Below are positions 24,908 to 36,093 of a stretch of 64,000 bases of DNA, in pieces. The notes under the pieces were generated by a model. The model was not told the origin of the DNA. It worked only from the letters and a program-made list of their open reading frames with translations, and did no database searches. The stretch comes from Trebouxia sp. TZW2008. Taxonomy: Eukaryota > Chlorophyta > Trebouxiophyceae > Trebouxiales > Trebouxiaceae. Location of the stretch: NCBI GenBank assembly GCA_002118135.1, contig BDIU01000350.1:1-64000 (forward strand), read 5' to 3'. Numbering within the stretch: the first letter of the stretch is position 1; each line of letters begins with the position of its first letter. The translations under genes were made by a program, and so were the position numbers.

Positions 24908-27900
24908 ATGAGCGCTTCTCAGTATGAGCTTCTCGCCGTCGAGCAAGTGCGATGGTACTGGAACACGCAGCCGTTCAACCTCAGAGGTGATATATCGCTC
25001 CCGCTTGGCGCTCTGAGCGCTTGATCCAGATTTGGAGGCCTTTCCTTTGACGTGCAGCTGTGCATCAGTTGGATATTCACTCAAGGTCTCAGCTGAAGCG
25101 CTTTTGTGAGGAGGACTCCAACGCGCTGGAAACGCAGTACAGGTATGTCAGCGAGAACTGCAGAGTCTGCTGGCAAGCACACGGTGTCTTGTTTGTGACG
25201 AACATACAGCATATGCTGACCAAGCTCACTGTGATCTGTAGGCAAAGGTCAGAAGAGCTTGAGAAGGCTTGGTGGAACGAGCAAGCTGAGCTGAGCTCCG
25301 GCCCTGCTGCTGCTGGCAAAGGTGCTGTGCCTGAAAATGAAACAGCCTCCACTCAGTGGCAGGTAAGCCAGACCCATCACCCATTTTCCCATGCGTGCCC
25401 AGTGCACGAGACACACTCACTGCAATTATGCCTCACATGCACAAGTGTACATCAAAGACTATGCATGCACATCAGTTTGCTTGCCTGCGCCTGGAGACGC
25501 ATGAGCATGCAGCAGGTGTCAGAGCACATCTTTTTGGCCGTGCAATCTTGATCAGTCACCATTTGAGACTCCAGTGGCCGCCTACAGCACGCGCGCATGC
25601 TTGTCAAAGCAGCTTTGCCACGTAGTGTCTGAGCTTAGTCATAATACTGACTGCTTATCACATTTCAGGACTATGTTCTGGGCGAGCGGGAGGGTGAGGT
25701 GGGCACGCTGGTCAAGGCTGGCTTGCATGAGGTGGACATGGCCAAGAGGCGACTGCAGCCTTGCTACTGGCCAGGCACGTACCACCGCGTAGTCAGAGGC
25801 TCTTGGTACATTGACAAAGGCTCAGGCTATGCACCCCTCAAGGTGAATTCTGTCAGATGTCTATTTCTCAATTCAGCCGTGCTATTGGGCCGGCACTTGT
25901 CTGAATTCAGCTGTGCTATTGGCCAGGCACATGCCATCATGTGCTCAGAGGCTCTTGACACATTGTAAGGGCTCAAGCTATGCACCCCTCAAGGTGAAAA
26001 GTCAGCTGTGTTCTCAAACTTTATGACAAAATCAGAAGCAAGAGTGCAATCTTCTTTTTTTGCATAAGACCAGGAATACTGGGAGACATTACTTACAGCC
26101 AGCTGATTTGCACATGACTGGCTGGCTGCTGTAGTGTACCAGATATTTATGCAACTAGCTGATTGTGTGCAGGAGACCGCTGCAGGCGAGTTTGAGGAGG
26201 CCTTCACAAGCCGTTCTCTGAAACGCAGGTTTGACTAATGTGCACAGCCGTTTTCTTGGCAGCCGTGAAACCTGTCTAGATGCTGCATGTGCTCAAGCAA
26301 ATAAGCTTGTGTGACGCAGGAGACTGTTGCAGACGAGCTGGAGGAGGCCTATAGAAGCCATATCTGGGATCCCAGCCTCAGGCACGTCAGGAAACAGAAA
26401 CAAGGCATCACTGCAGCGCGTGTTGAGCTGACTTCACTTTTCACAAAGGCACGCAAAGATGTTGCATGGCATGGCATGCTGTTGCGGTTGTGTGCATGAG
26501 AACAAATGACCCTCTAACATTGTTGCAACTCGAAGCAAGGCAGCATTGCAGCGCATGTTGAGCTGACTTCACCTTTCACAAAGGTACACAAAGATGTTGT
26601 ATGGCATGGCATGCTGTTGCAGCTGAGTGCATGAGAACAGATTACCTTTTGGCATAAGTGGAAACAGAAACAAGGCAACACTGCAGCGTGTGTTGAGCTG
26701 ACCTGTCTCTTCACAAGGTACACCACACTGCAAGTGATGCATTGCACGCTTTGCTATTGTAGCTGCACCTCTTCTTGACAATGGCGTCTATGCAAAGCTT
26801 TGTTTTGGTAGAGAACCTTGAAAAGCAACCTGAGTATTCAAATATAAGCTGTATCACAGGTATCCATGGGACTCCTGCAGAGGATGCCACATACTGATGG
26901 CACAGATATCAAGACATGATCTCATGTGTTCACCTTTTGCATTTGAGATTGCTTAGCTGATCTGATACCAGCAACAGCAGTGCAATTCAGGGCCCATGTG
27001 TTGAATCACAATTGCAACTGCATGCCGCAAAAAAGACTGCATGCTCATTAGGTGTCTTGAAGGTAGCCTAAAAGTAGCAGCCCAGCAATACGTGCTGCAC
27101 CAGCATAACCAAAGCAAAGGCAAACTGCAAAAGTTGCTGTTCAGTTGGACCTACAAGCCTTGCCAATTTTTGTGAAACCTAAACCAAGCATAGTTTGTGG
27201 GTGTGTGCAGGGGCAGTATGCGCTATTTGTAAGTGACAAGGAGGCCTACCTGTGCACTGACACAACCTTTGGCTCCTGGTTCTCAAGGTGGGCATGCAAA
27301 TCTGTTTCTAGTTATGCTGGCATACTTGTGTTACATCACAAGCTAGTCCAGGGTCTAGAGCTTGGCAATCAAGCACATCCAATTGGCAACTCGACCTCGT
27401 CGACTGATGATGATGTATGGGTGAATGAACGGACAAGTATTTACAGTCGAAATGCAGGAAGGGCAGCTCCTCAGGGGCAAGGCTGCGGCGGGGGTACCTA
27501 CCCCCTACAATCATTGTTTAATCAGCATCACAACAAGACTTATCATGTTCATGATCAGGACACATGAGCAAGTAATTATCGACAATAAACTTGACAGTGG
27601 GGCCACAGGAAGGGCAGCCCCCCGGGGTCACCTACCCCCTCAATGATTGTGCGATCAGATTCAGACAAGTCAGTACTGTCATTGCAGTTGAAATATATGG
27701 ATACTATACATGATAAGCATTGACAGTGGGATTGCAGGAAGGGCAGCCCCCCAGGCGCAAGGCTGCGGCGGGGGTACTTACCCCCCTCCCCCTCAGACAA
27801 GCAGCTGGAGGTGGATGTCAAGCAAGAGGAGGTGGACAACTACTGTGCAAGGGTGCCGGTCAACCGCCTAATTTTAGCCTGCCATGGCATTGGGCAGAAG

Positions 27901-30615
27901 CTGGCTGTCAGCAATATTGCCCATGATGCTGCCTGCCTGCGCCTCATCATGCGCCAGCTGTCACAGGCGAGTTTGGGTGTGACTCTCAAACATAGTTTCG
28001 CTTTGCTGATGTTGCTGCACCCAAGTGTCAGACTACTGCTTGCCTTTGGCGTGCCATTGCAGTGGGCAGGAGCTGGCTGTCAGTAAAATTGCCCATGATG
28101 CTGCCTGCATGCGCCTCATCATGCGCCAGCTGTCACAGGTGAGTTTGGGTGTTACTGTCAGATTGTGCATTTGAATGCTGTTGTTTCTGTGGCAGAGGGC
28201 CGGTGAACCGCTTGGTTTTGGCGTGCCATGGCAGTGGGCAGGAGCTGGCTGTCAGTAACATTGCCCATGATGCTGCCTGCATGCGCCTCATCATGCATCA
28301 GCTGTCACAGGTGCGCCTGAACTGACCAATTTCTTTTGTACTGCTGCGCTTGATGCACCGGTGCTAGTTTGCCATGGCATTGGGTAGAAGCTGGCTGTCA
28401 GCAACATTGCTCATGATGCTGCTTGCCTGCGCCTTACCATGCGCCAGCCGTCACAGGTGAGTTTGGGTGTGACTATGAGATGAGTGTGCTTTGATTTGCT
28501 GTTGTTTATACGTCAGAGTGCCTGCCATGGCGTTGGACAGAAGCTGGTTTCCAGTAACTTTGCCCATGATGCTGCCTGCCTGCGCCTCATCATGCATCAG
28601 CTGTCACAGGCGAGCATGAAGGGGTCCCAGTCCCACAGTGTCTGCTTGAAGGCCTGCTCAAAGCTGCTCTGCTTCATGAATTTTCAGAGAAGTGATCCTG
28701 AGCTGCTGTTGGGAACACTGCATTAGGATGCCACAGAGTTTTGTTGCCTGGTCACAGCAGCTTTGAATACAGGGAATGCATATGTGCAGGTGACCATGGG
28801 CACGTTTTGCAATGACACCAACATGGACAGACATCGTTTTGTGACAACAGTTGCTTTATGTTCAATGTACGCGCATGTGCAGGTGACAATGAGCAGGGAG
28901 GACAATGAAGTTGGGCGGGTTGAGGTTCTGCCAGTGCAATGGAGAAAGCATCTCACGCTGGAGGTCAGCCATCACCTAGTTCAAATGATGTTCATGATAA
29001 AAGCACATCTGCCAATGTACTATCGAAAGCATCTTGTGCTTGAGGCCTGCCATCACCTTAGGGTAGACGGTTTGAATGATAAAAACACACAACTGCCAGT
29101 GCAGTGGAGGAAAAATCTTGCCCTTGAGGTCAGCTATCATCTGTACTGATGTCTATCATCATCACCTTTTTCATGCTTGCTAGTGAGGTCGTGCTAGATG
29201 CATACAGAAGCATTTCACCCGAATTGACAATTTATCAAACAACCCAATCAACAACAATCCCAACTGCAAACAATGCATACAACAGCACAAGTGCTAGGTG
29301 TGTGTGGCGCAAGTCCTGTCTTGCCTAGTTGTCTAGTCTTGAACATCATTCAGGTATCACGGCCATGATATGCTTATGTGAGCTATGGCGAAAGTCAAAG
29401 ATGAGTCATTGCCTGGCAAATGCATGGTAACACTACTCAGCAAGAGCCAGGCTTGCAGAAACAGCAGCAGCTCGCTCATGTTTGTAGGGTCAGTCAAATT
29501 TGAGTTGCATCATTACTGCCAAGCTTGAGGACACAAAACAACATAGATGTAGGCACACTTATGCTTCAGGTTGACGCAATCTCAGAGGCTTTGATACCAG
29601 CATGACTTTTTGTCAGTATCTTCAGTGAATTACCATACATAATGCTCAATTACCTAATACATAATACGCAGTACGAAGTACTTGAGATTATGGATCACTG
29701 AGATGCAGTGCAATTTACCAAATACGCAATATGTCGGTGCAGATACGTAATACCTAATGCGCAAGTATTTGAGAGTATCAATCATTAACATGGAGAGTAT
29801 GGTGATTCACTGCTCTTCCTATTATTGGTACTATCAGTCTTGTTGTTACGGTAATGGCAGTGAAGATCATCTCCACAATTGTCAATTGCACTGTAATGTT
29901 GGTACAGGTAGATGCTATCTCAGAGGCATTGATGCCAGCTGGCGTTCGTGGGCTTCGCAGCATGTTTCATGCCACAGCTGTGGAGGTGCTGCTGTACCTG
30001 ACTCCCCTGCACTGCCAGGACATGTTGGACTCCTTAACCACTGCCATGAACGCCACCTTCCACAGCTTCATGAAGCGCAACCCCTCCTTCAAGGTGTGCT
30101 CAGCTATCCATTGACACCGTTTGATACGCCACCTTGCATAGCTCCTTGGAGTGTGATATTGCAAGTGCAATGTTTGCAAAATAATATATCAAGATTGTCT
30201 GATTTGCCATTTCAAGACCCTCATGAAGCTGATTTCCGCCTTGATGGTGTGCTGAGGCGCAACAGGTTCCGCATGGTGTGCGGGCTCATGTGTCGGTGCC
30301 AGCTACTTGCTACCTTCCATAGCTTCATGAAGCGCATTTTGTAATCATCAAAACACTGCAGTGAGACCCAGAGTGTTGAGGGTGTGCGCAGGGCAAAGTG
30401 AGCCTTCTAGCTCATTCTCTGGGCAGCGTGCTGTGCTATGAGATCCTCTGCAACCAGCCTCATCTATTTGACCAGCTAGAGTTCAACCTCCCCAGTCCTC
30501 AATCACAGGGTCCCCTCCAGCCATCTCACCCGTCCGCCAGTATAGATCACAACAGTCCTACATCCAAGCAACAGCTAACCTCCATGCAATCTCAGCAACC
30601 ACAGCAGTCACAGCA

Positions 30616-30665
<50 letters not shown>

Positions 30666-33600
30666 AGCAGCAGCAGCAGCAAAGGCAAGCTTCAACTAAG
30701 ATTGCGTTTGGGCCAATGAGCAGCAGGGACCTGGACACAGCTGCACGCAGCATTCCTGGCTTGCCTGAGCAACGCTCAAGTGCACAGACGGGTCTTTCAC
30801 AGAGTCTTGGGGCACGTACAAACCCTGTCACCACTGCAGAGGTAATTACTAGATGTTTCAGTGTGTGTGCTAGGTGTTGGTATGCATGCAAGGCTGCAGA
30901 CAGGGCTTTCACTTTCAGAGCCTAGGGGCATGCACTGGCACCACAATGACTGCAGAGGTGTGTTTTCAGTTGTGAGGTCATGTAGATCTAAGCAAATTAT
31001 GAAGCTCTGCGCTGATATGTTGCACTGCAGCGCCTCAACTGCAGAGGTAGCACCAGTCATGAGTGTATGTTGCAGCTTGTGTGTTGGGTGTTTACCAAGC
31101 ATGCAGGGCTTTAGACCAGGCTATTTCAGAGCCTAGAGGCATGCACTGGCATTGCCCCTATTGCAGAGGTAGCATCAACATCTAGTACGAGTTGCACTCT
31201 GTGTGCTAGGTATCTGGAAGGGATTTGCTAGGCATGTCATGCTGATAAATACTGAACTGGAAGCGCCTGTGCACGGGTGCTAGATGCTTTCTAGGTATGG
31301 GTGGCTTGAAGTCTTAGCTACGCTGCGCTCAGCCTATCGAGCCTTGTGCGACATAATCACTGTCTCTGCAAAGTCAGTAGCAATGCGTTTGACTCTGGAC
31401 AACCCCTTTAGCCACAAATGTCTGCAGTTTCTGCAGCCGACACATGCACTGTGATACAGCTGAAAACAGCTGTTCTGCAATCTTCAACAGAACACCACGT
31501 GCCGTTAGTTCTATACTTGCCAGCAGTTATGGTTGGGTTGCAGTCCCAGGTTTTGGAATCAGGGTGCTGTGTCTGCAGGGAGACAAGCTGAGAGCACAGG
31601 TTGAGCAGCTACAGTTGGAGTTGCAAAGTGTGCGCGCTGACAGAGAACGGCTGCTGTCTGGCCAGCAGGCACCCACTTGCTGTGGAATGTCTGCAGGAAG
31701 ACAGGCTGCAAACACAGATTGAGCGCTTGCAGTCAAAAGCACTGTTGTATACTTGCAGGAAGATAAGCTCCGGGCACAAGTTGAGCAGCTGCAATTGGAG
31801 TTGCAAACTGTGCGCGCTGACAGAGAACGGTTGCTGTCCGGCCAACAGGCTTCTTCTTCTGGGCAGGCTGGCATGGCGTGGCAACCTGCCCCCCTGCCCT
31901 ACCCCACTCAGCAGCAGCAGCAGGTGCATCATCTTTCTTTTGTGTATGACCCAACATGGTGTGACATCAACTGCGAACAAGTGAAGAAGATCTGAGGGCA
32001 TTATTCTCTGTTTGGTTCTGTGCTTCTTTCCTTTTGTTGGCAAGCATGAGCCACTGTTTGCCCTTAGCTAGAGGCTAGGATTTTGACTGCTAAAGTTTCC
32101 TTTTGTCTTCTCCCTTCCGTCAAACATTGCTTGTGTTGGAATGCACTTGTTTAAATGTTTGCCATCAATGATCCAACATGCACAACTGCAGGTACTACCT
32201 TGAGCCTTTACAATCAATGATGGTGCATGCACAACTGCACGTATAGTCTTGCGCTTTGACAATCGATGATTGTGCATGCAGGAGACCAGGGCAGGTGGCT
32301 TGCTACCGCCCCAGATGACCATCAAGCCCTTGCTCTTCCCTGTGGACAACTTCATCTGCATAGGTACATTACAGCACGTAGTGCTCAGAGCCAGCAGCGC
32401 TGTAGCAGCCTGCAATTGCTCATTGTCTAGTAGCCTTGCTAGCTGCCCTGTTGCTCTGCATTGTCAGGTGTCAAGAAGCTCAAGAGTTGCATGCACTGCT
32501 GTTTGGAAGAGATTGGTGAAGAGTGTATCCTCTGTGCTACCACAATCCTGGCATTACAGGTAAGGTTGCAGATGCTCTGTACAGTTCCACCAGCGGTGCA
32601 CTTTTATGCAGTAAGCACCCAGTGGCACTGAAGCATGGCAGGCTGATTCACCTTCTTTTGCCCTTGCAAACAGCATGCCATGCATTGCCAGTAATGACCC
32701 TTGAGCTTCACCCAGTTTTTGAGCATGCAGCTCTGACCTAGTGGGTGATGCAGGTTCTCCGCTGGGGTTGTTCTTAGCATTGAGGGGGGTTGACCCCACC
32801 AAAGGGCGTGCTCTTGGGGTGGCAGATCCGTCCCTCCCCACACAATCCCTAACCTCTTCTTCAGACGGTCTGCCAGCTGTCAACAGGCTGTACAACCTGT
32901 ACCAGCCTTATGACCCAGTAGCCTACAGGTTAGCTCCTGGTTAATGCCTCTTTTGCGCTACATGCCAGCTGCAAACAAAAGCACTGTCCATGACAGCCAT
33001 ACTGTTTGGGGAGATGTTTTGCAGTGTCAAAAGCAGGCCGTGTGCGCGACTCCAATCCATAAGATCAAAGTCTCTGACTGCATTAATGGAGAGCAGAGTG
33101 TATGGCTATCATAATGCTTCTTGTGTGGCTATCAGCAAGGCTGATGTCCGCTACAGTGTCTGACTGGCCCCTCTCGCTGACTTGTCTTCAATAGATTGGC
33201 AATGCCACCTGCACGTGTCATTGCTCCGCCAAAGCCTGCAATGGCTGTGACAGTTGCAGGATGTTGATGTTAAGCAAAACAGGCGATGGTTGCCAAGGTC
33301 AAGACTTGACTTGGAAGCTGCCCTGTGGCACACAAGCTTGAGGAGGGGACCTTAAGGAGGAGAGTGTTGTCCACTGCTCAGTCACTCAGGCAGCTCCTCT
33401 TGACTTCCTATGGCTGAACTGTATGTTTTGCTGATGCAGGATGGAGCCGCTGATCATATCTGGTGGCGAGAAGCGAAAGCCTGTCTTCGCGCCGTACTAC
33501 AAGGGCGGTCGGCGGCTGCATATCGGCGTGGCGGAATTTGCCGAAGACTTTGGCGGTTCGGTCTCCAAGGCCGCTCTCGGTAGTATGTCCGTCATGAAGA

Positions 33601-34952
33601 TGGCAGCGGGATATCTTGGCAAGGCGGTGGTTGCCTCCAAGGTGGAGAAGCAAACAGATAAGGCAGGCATTCCAGCAGACCCTGCAGCAGCTGCTGCTGC
33701 TGCTGCCGCCGCTGCTGAGCAAGAAGGTAGGTGCTGCTGCTGCTGCTGCTGCTGGCCAGGTCTCCCTACATAATGTCATGCAAGGGTGTAAGCATCTGCT
33801 AATGCTGCTTGATTAAACACACAGGCATCATGACAGACTGAATCAATATGCATCAGCTGGCAGCGCTGCAGTGGCCGCCTGTGTTCAGGCCAGCTGTCTG
33901 CAAGATTAGCTGTGCTACATGATGATGATCAAATTGTTGCTAGCAAAGCCTCTCAATGACATACATGTCTGTATTTCATGCAAATTAGAACATGCAAGGG
34001 GCTGAAGCCTGCAGGGTTGCATTGCAGATCAAGACACTGAAGTTGGAGCCCTGGCAGATGAGGCAGATGTGGAGGTCAAGTCAGGTGCACTGGAATCTGC
34101 CATCTGGCGGCTGACAGGGGGTCAGGGGGGTTATGCGGGGGGCCCCAGGGATGGTCCCCTGCACAAAGCAAAATCTGTGACGGCTGCTGATGCAGCTGCT
34201 GCTGTAGCAGCTAGTGAACCCACCGCTGAAAGGAGAACAGCAGCAGGTCGCGTGGACTTTGTACTTCAGGTCAGCTGATTGTAGCCAACGCTGTTTTGAT
34301 GCCTCACAGCATACCTTTTTGTTTTGTTCATTGTTCAGCCAAGGCTGCACTACTGTGGCTCTTGAGCTGGCAGAGGTGCATTGATCAAGGAGGAGACGAT
34401 TGAGAAGAGGCACTCTTGTGGGACTGCGCGATGTGCTGTTGCTTATATGGTATGTAGCTGGGATGCAATGACTCATCTGCATGCTGGCACCAGGAGATTT
34501 CATATGCCTTGCGTCATCAGCCAAGCCTAGCTCAACAAGGAGCAAGCTGCAGGATTTCCTTAGTTGGTGATCTGGAAGCAGATTCCCAATACTGCACTGA
34601 CGAGCAAGCTTTGAGAGATGGCCGAGATCACATATTGTAGCAACATTCAAGCACTCATGCCGCAAAAAATTGCAGTGCTTCATTGTACAGGGATCAATGG
34701 TATTCTTGGTTCATTGTGCAGGACTCTCCAACGGAGAGCGCATACTTGGCAGCCATCAAAGCCCATTTCTGCTATTGGGGCAGCTATGACACAGCACTTT
34801 TCATTCTAAGGGCGGTGTATGGCATTGACGTGTTGCAAGAAAGCAGATTTGCCAGCAAAACCAAGCCTGATCAGGCAAATACTGACAAAGGCAATGGCCC
34901 TGAGAGCCAGGAAGAGAAAAAGGCTGAAGCAAAAGCTGCTCATGCAGGCTGA
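24908..34952 (+). CDS. DDHD-domain phospholipase A1 (SGR2-like)
   Basis: Intracellular lipase of the PA-PLA1/SGR2 group, acting on phosphatidic acid at endomembranes. Sixteen exons: 24908-24986, 25058-25142, 25242-25362, 25669-25842, 26320-26448, 27211-27287, 27738-27966, 28883-28963, 29908-30093, 30392-30841, 31759-31923, 32282-32363, 32754-32928, 33440-33726, 34028-34269 and 34722-34952. All phases join, giving 930 aa (Arabidopsis SGR2 is of similar size). Order: VRWYWNTQPF, a W-E-V-D-M segment with YWPGTYHRVVRGSWY, the LACHGIGQKL strand, KVSLLAHSLGSVLCYEIL with nucleophile Ser396, a glutamine run, a coiled coil, then the DDHD domain with Asp673, Asp850, His869 and Asp877. The lipase box is A-H-S-L-G instead of G-H-S-L-G. 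Exons 5 and 7 seem to end at GC donors. Many introns carry duplicated exon junctions. Confidence 0.94.
25765..25996 (+). repeat. Duplicated end of DDHD lipase exon 4
   Basis: The exon end from TACTGGCCAGGCACG to GCACCCCTCAAGGTGAA recurs in decayed form at about 25882-25996 with internal stops and indels. The terminal CTCAAG|GTGAA is preserved. Confidence 0.8.
26170..26720 (+). repeat. Duplicated start and end of DDHD lipase exon 5
   Basis: The exon start (CAG, then GAGAC.GTTGCAG.CGAG) is present at 26171 and 26320. The exon end (AAACAAGGCA, then GTTGAGCTGAC, to TTCACAAAG) is present at about 26395-26448, 26528-26583 and 26660-26716. In the first end copy the position after TTCACAAAG is GC, while the later copies have GTACAC. 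The canonical donor may therefore exist only in the duplicates. Confidence 0.8.
27453..27790 (+). repeat. Three copies of the start of DDHD lipase exon 7
   Basis: GCAGGAAGGGCAGC followed by a C/G-rich segment and CTTACCCCC or a variant occurs at about 27453, 27607 and 27733. The third leads in the correct phase into the exon that encodes the HGIG strand. Confidence 0.82.
27870..28615 (+). repeat. Five copies of the end of DDHD lipase exon 7
   Basis: Segments encoding HGIGQKLAVSNIAHDAAC to the donor lie at about 27885-27966, 28055-28138, 28230-28310, 28376-28456 and 28526-28610. Donors after CAG differ: GCGAGT, GTGAGT, GTGCGC, GTGAGT, GCGAGC. The first copy is joined to a full exon start. Copy 3 also has the preceding VNRLVLACHG part. 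Confidence 0.9.
28783..29145 (+). repeat. Duplications around DDHD lipase exon 8
   Basis: The exon start (GTGCAGGTGAC.ATG) is duplicated at about 28783. The exon end (CAATGGAGAAAGCATCT to GAGGTCAGCCATCA) is repeated at about 29015-29055 and 29093-29140. Confidence 0.7.
29275..29340 (-). mobile_element. Short LINE ORF-end fragment, - orientation
   Basis: The minus strand reads a remnant of the RT C-terminus (the AW.DRTWATHT end seen at 52130-52310 and 58980-59217), about 60 bp. It lies in a DDHD lipase intron. Confidence 0.5.
29572..30345 (+). repeat. Duplicated start and end of DDHD lipase exon 9
   Basis: The exon start (CAGGT.GA.GC.ATCTCAGAGGC) appears at about 29572 and 29905. The exon end (ACCTTCCA.AGCTTCATGAAGCGCA) appears at about 30055 and 30310. 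Confidence 0.72.
30605..30685 (+). repeat. CAG tract encoding polyglutamine in the DDHD lipase
   Basis: About 25 consecutive CAG/CAA codons lie inside exon 10, about 45 residues after the serine-nucleophile motif, in a low-complexity Ser/Gln/Pro linker before the coiled coil. Confidence 0.92.
31570..31850 (+). repeat. Three copies of the coiled-coil exon start (DDHD exon 11)
   Basis: Acceptor plus LRAQVEQLQLELQ-type coding sequence at about 31577 (two thirds of an exon), 31690 (short) and 31751 (used, 31759-31923). The copy at 31577 is open in frame for about 35 codons. Confidence 0.85.
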
Positions 34953-36093
34953 TGATCCCAGATTGCTTCTCGATACAGAGGCTTCCATGGTATCATATAT
35001 GATGCCTCATATATGATAGCGTAGCCTTTTCTTCTTTCCGGCTGATACAGTATCGCTGCCTGAAGCTGGTAGTTGTAGTGGGTAACACATTCATTCCCAG
35101 TACTTGCTCCGCCATTGTAGAATAGTGTAGCACTGCGGCACGCAATGCACAGACAAGACAGATCCATGCAGACAAATGTTGCATTGCTGCAATGTAGACA
35201 ATGAACATGCAAAGCGGTTGCTCATGGCTGGCAGCAGCTCAAGGCAGTAGGCCTATCACACAAACATTCAAGTCATATGCATCTGGCCTGAGTGTGCTTC
35301 GTGAAATAACTACAGCAGATCGCCGACACGCAATGCCTGCAGGGCTGAGTACTGTATGCATTGGCTTTTGCACCTTGACGGAGCTTGAGCTTGCTCATGT
35401 GCGTGTTCCTATACGGACATGCAGACAGGCCCTGGGGGCAAAATGTAGATGATAATCGTGTAGCAATCCCATGCCCTGTCCTGCACTGCTAAAGCATGAT
35501 GCATCAGACAACAAAACATGATCCATTACAAGAAAGACTTAGCAATTCCCAAAACGGTCAAACTCCGACCTTGTCGGCTTATGAGCAAAGCATGCGACTG
35601 CATCTGCTTGAAAAGGTGCAATTTTGAGAAATGATGAGAATCTGACTCACTCAGGTACAACTTAAAAAGAGACCAGGAAGAAAAAGTCCCTGAGTAAACC
35701 AGAGGACATGGCGGAGCATGTTGCAAAACCACAAAATACACACACAGATTGGCACAAAGCAAAAACAAAGCACACACAACAGGGTGAACAGGCTGCATGT
35801 GCGCATACGCTTCCTCGCCATCTCAAACCTGAGGCAAATAGCCTAGTCGAGAAACCTGCAAGAGATGGGCAAGGAACATGACCACCATACTCACCCCAGA
35901 CTGTGTGGCCGACATGCTGAGTGGCCAAAGTACAAGGCTGAGCTCACAAAATCAGATGCTGAAGTATCCATGACATGACTTCAGCCAGAAAGATCCTGTG
36001 CTGAGCAAGCCCTAGAAAGTAAGTCAGCGTTAAATGGACCATTTGACGAAACATGCGCCATCTGGTTAATCACTCTGGCAGGCGACCGCAGTG
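34953..36093. other. Convergent intergenic region (DDHD lipase / glyoxalase I)
   Basis: About 1.1 kb between two converging genes, holding both 3' UTRs. No other gene, RNA or repeat recognised. Confidence 0.5.
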
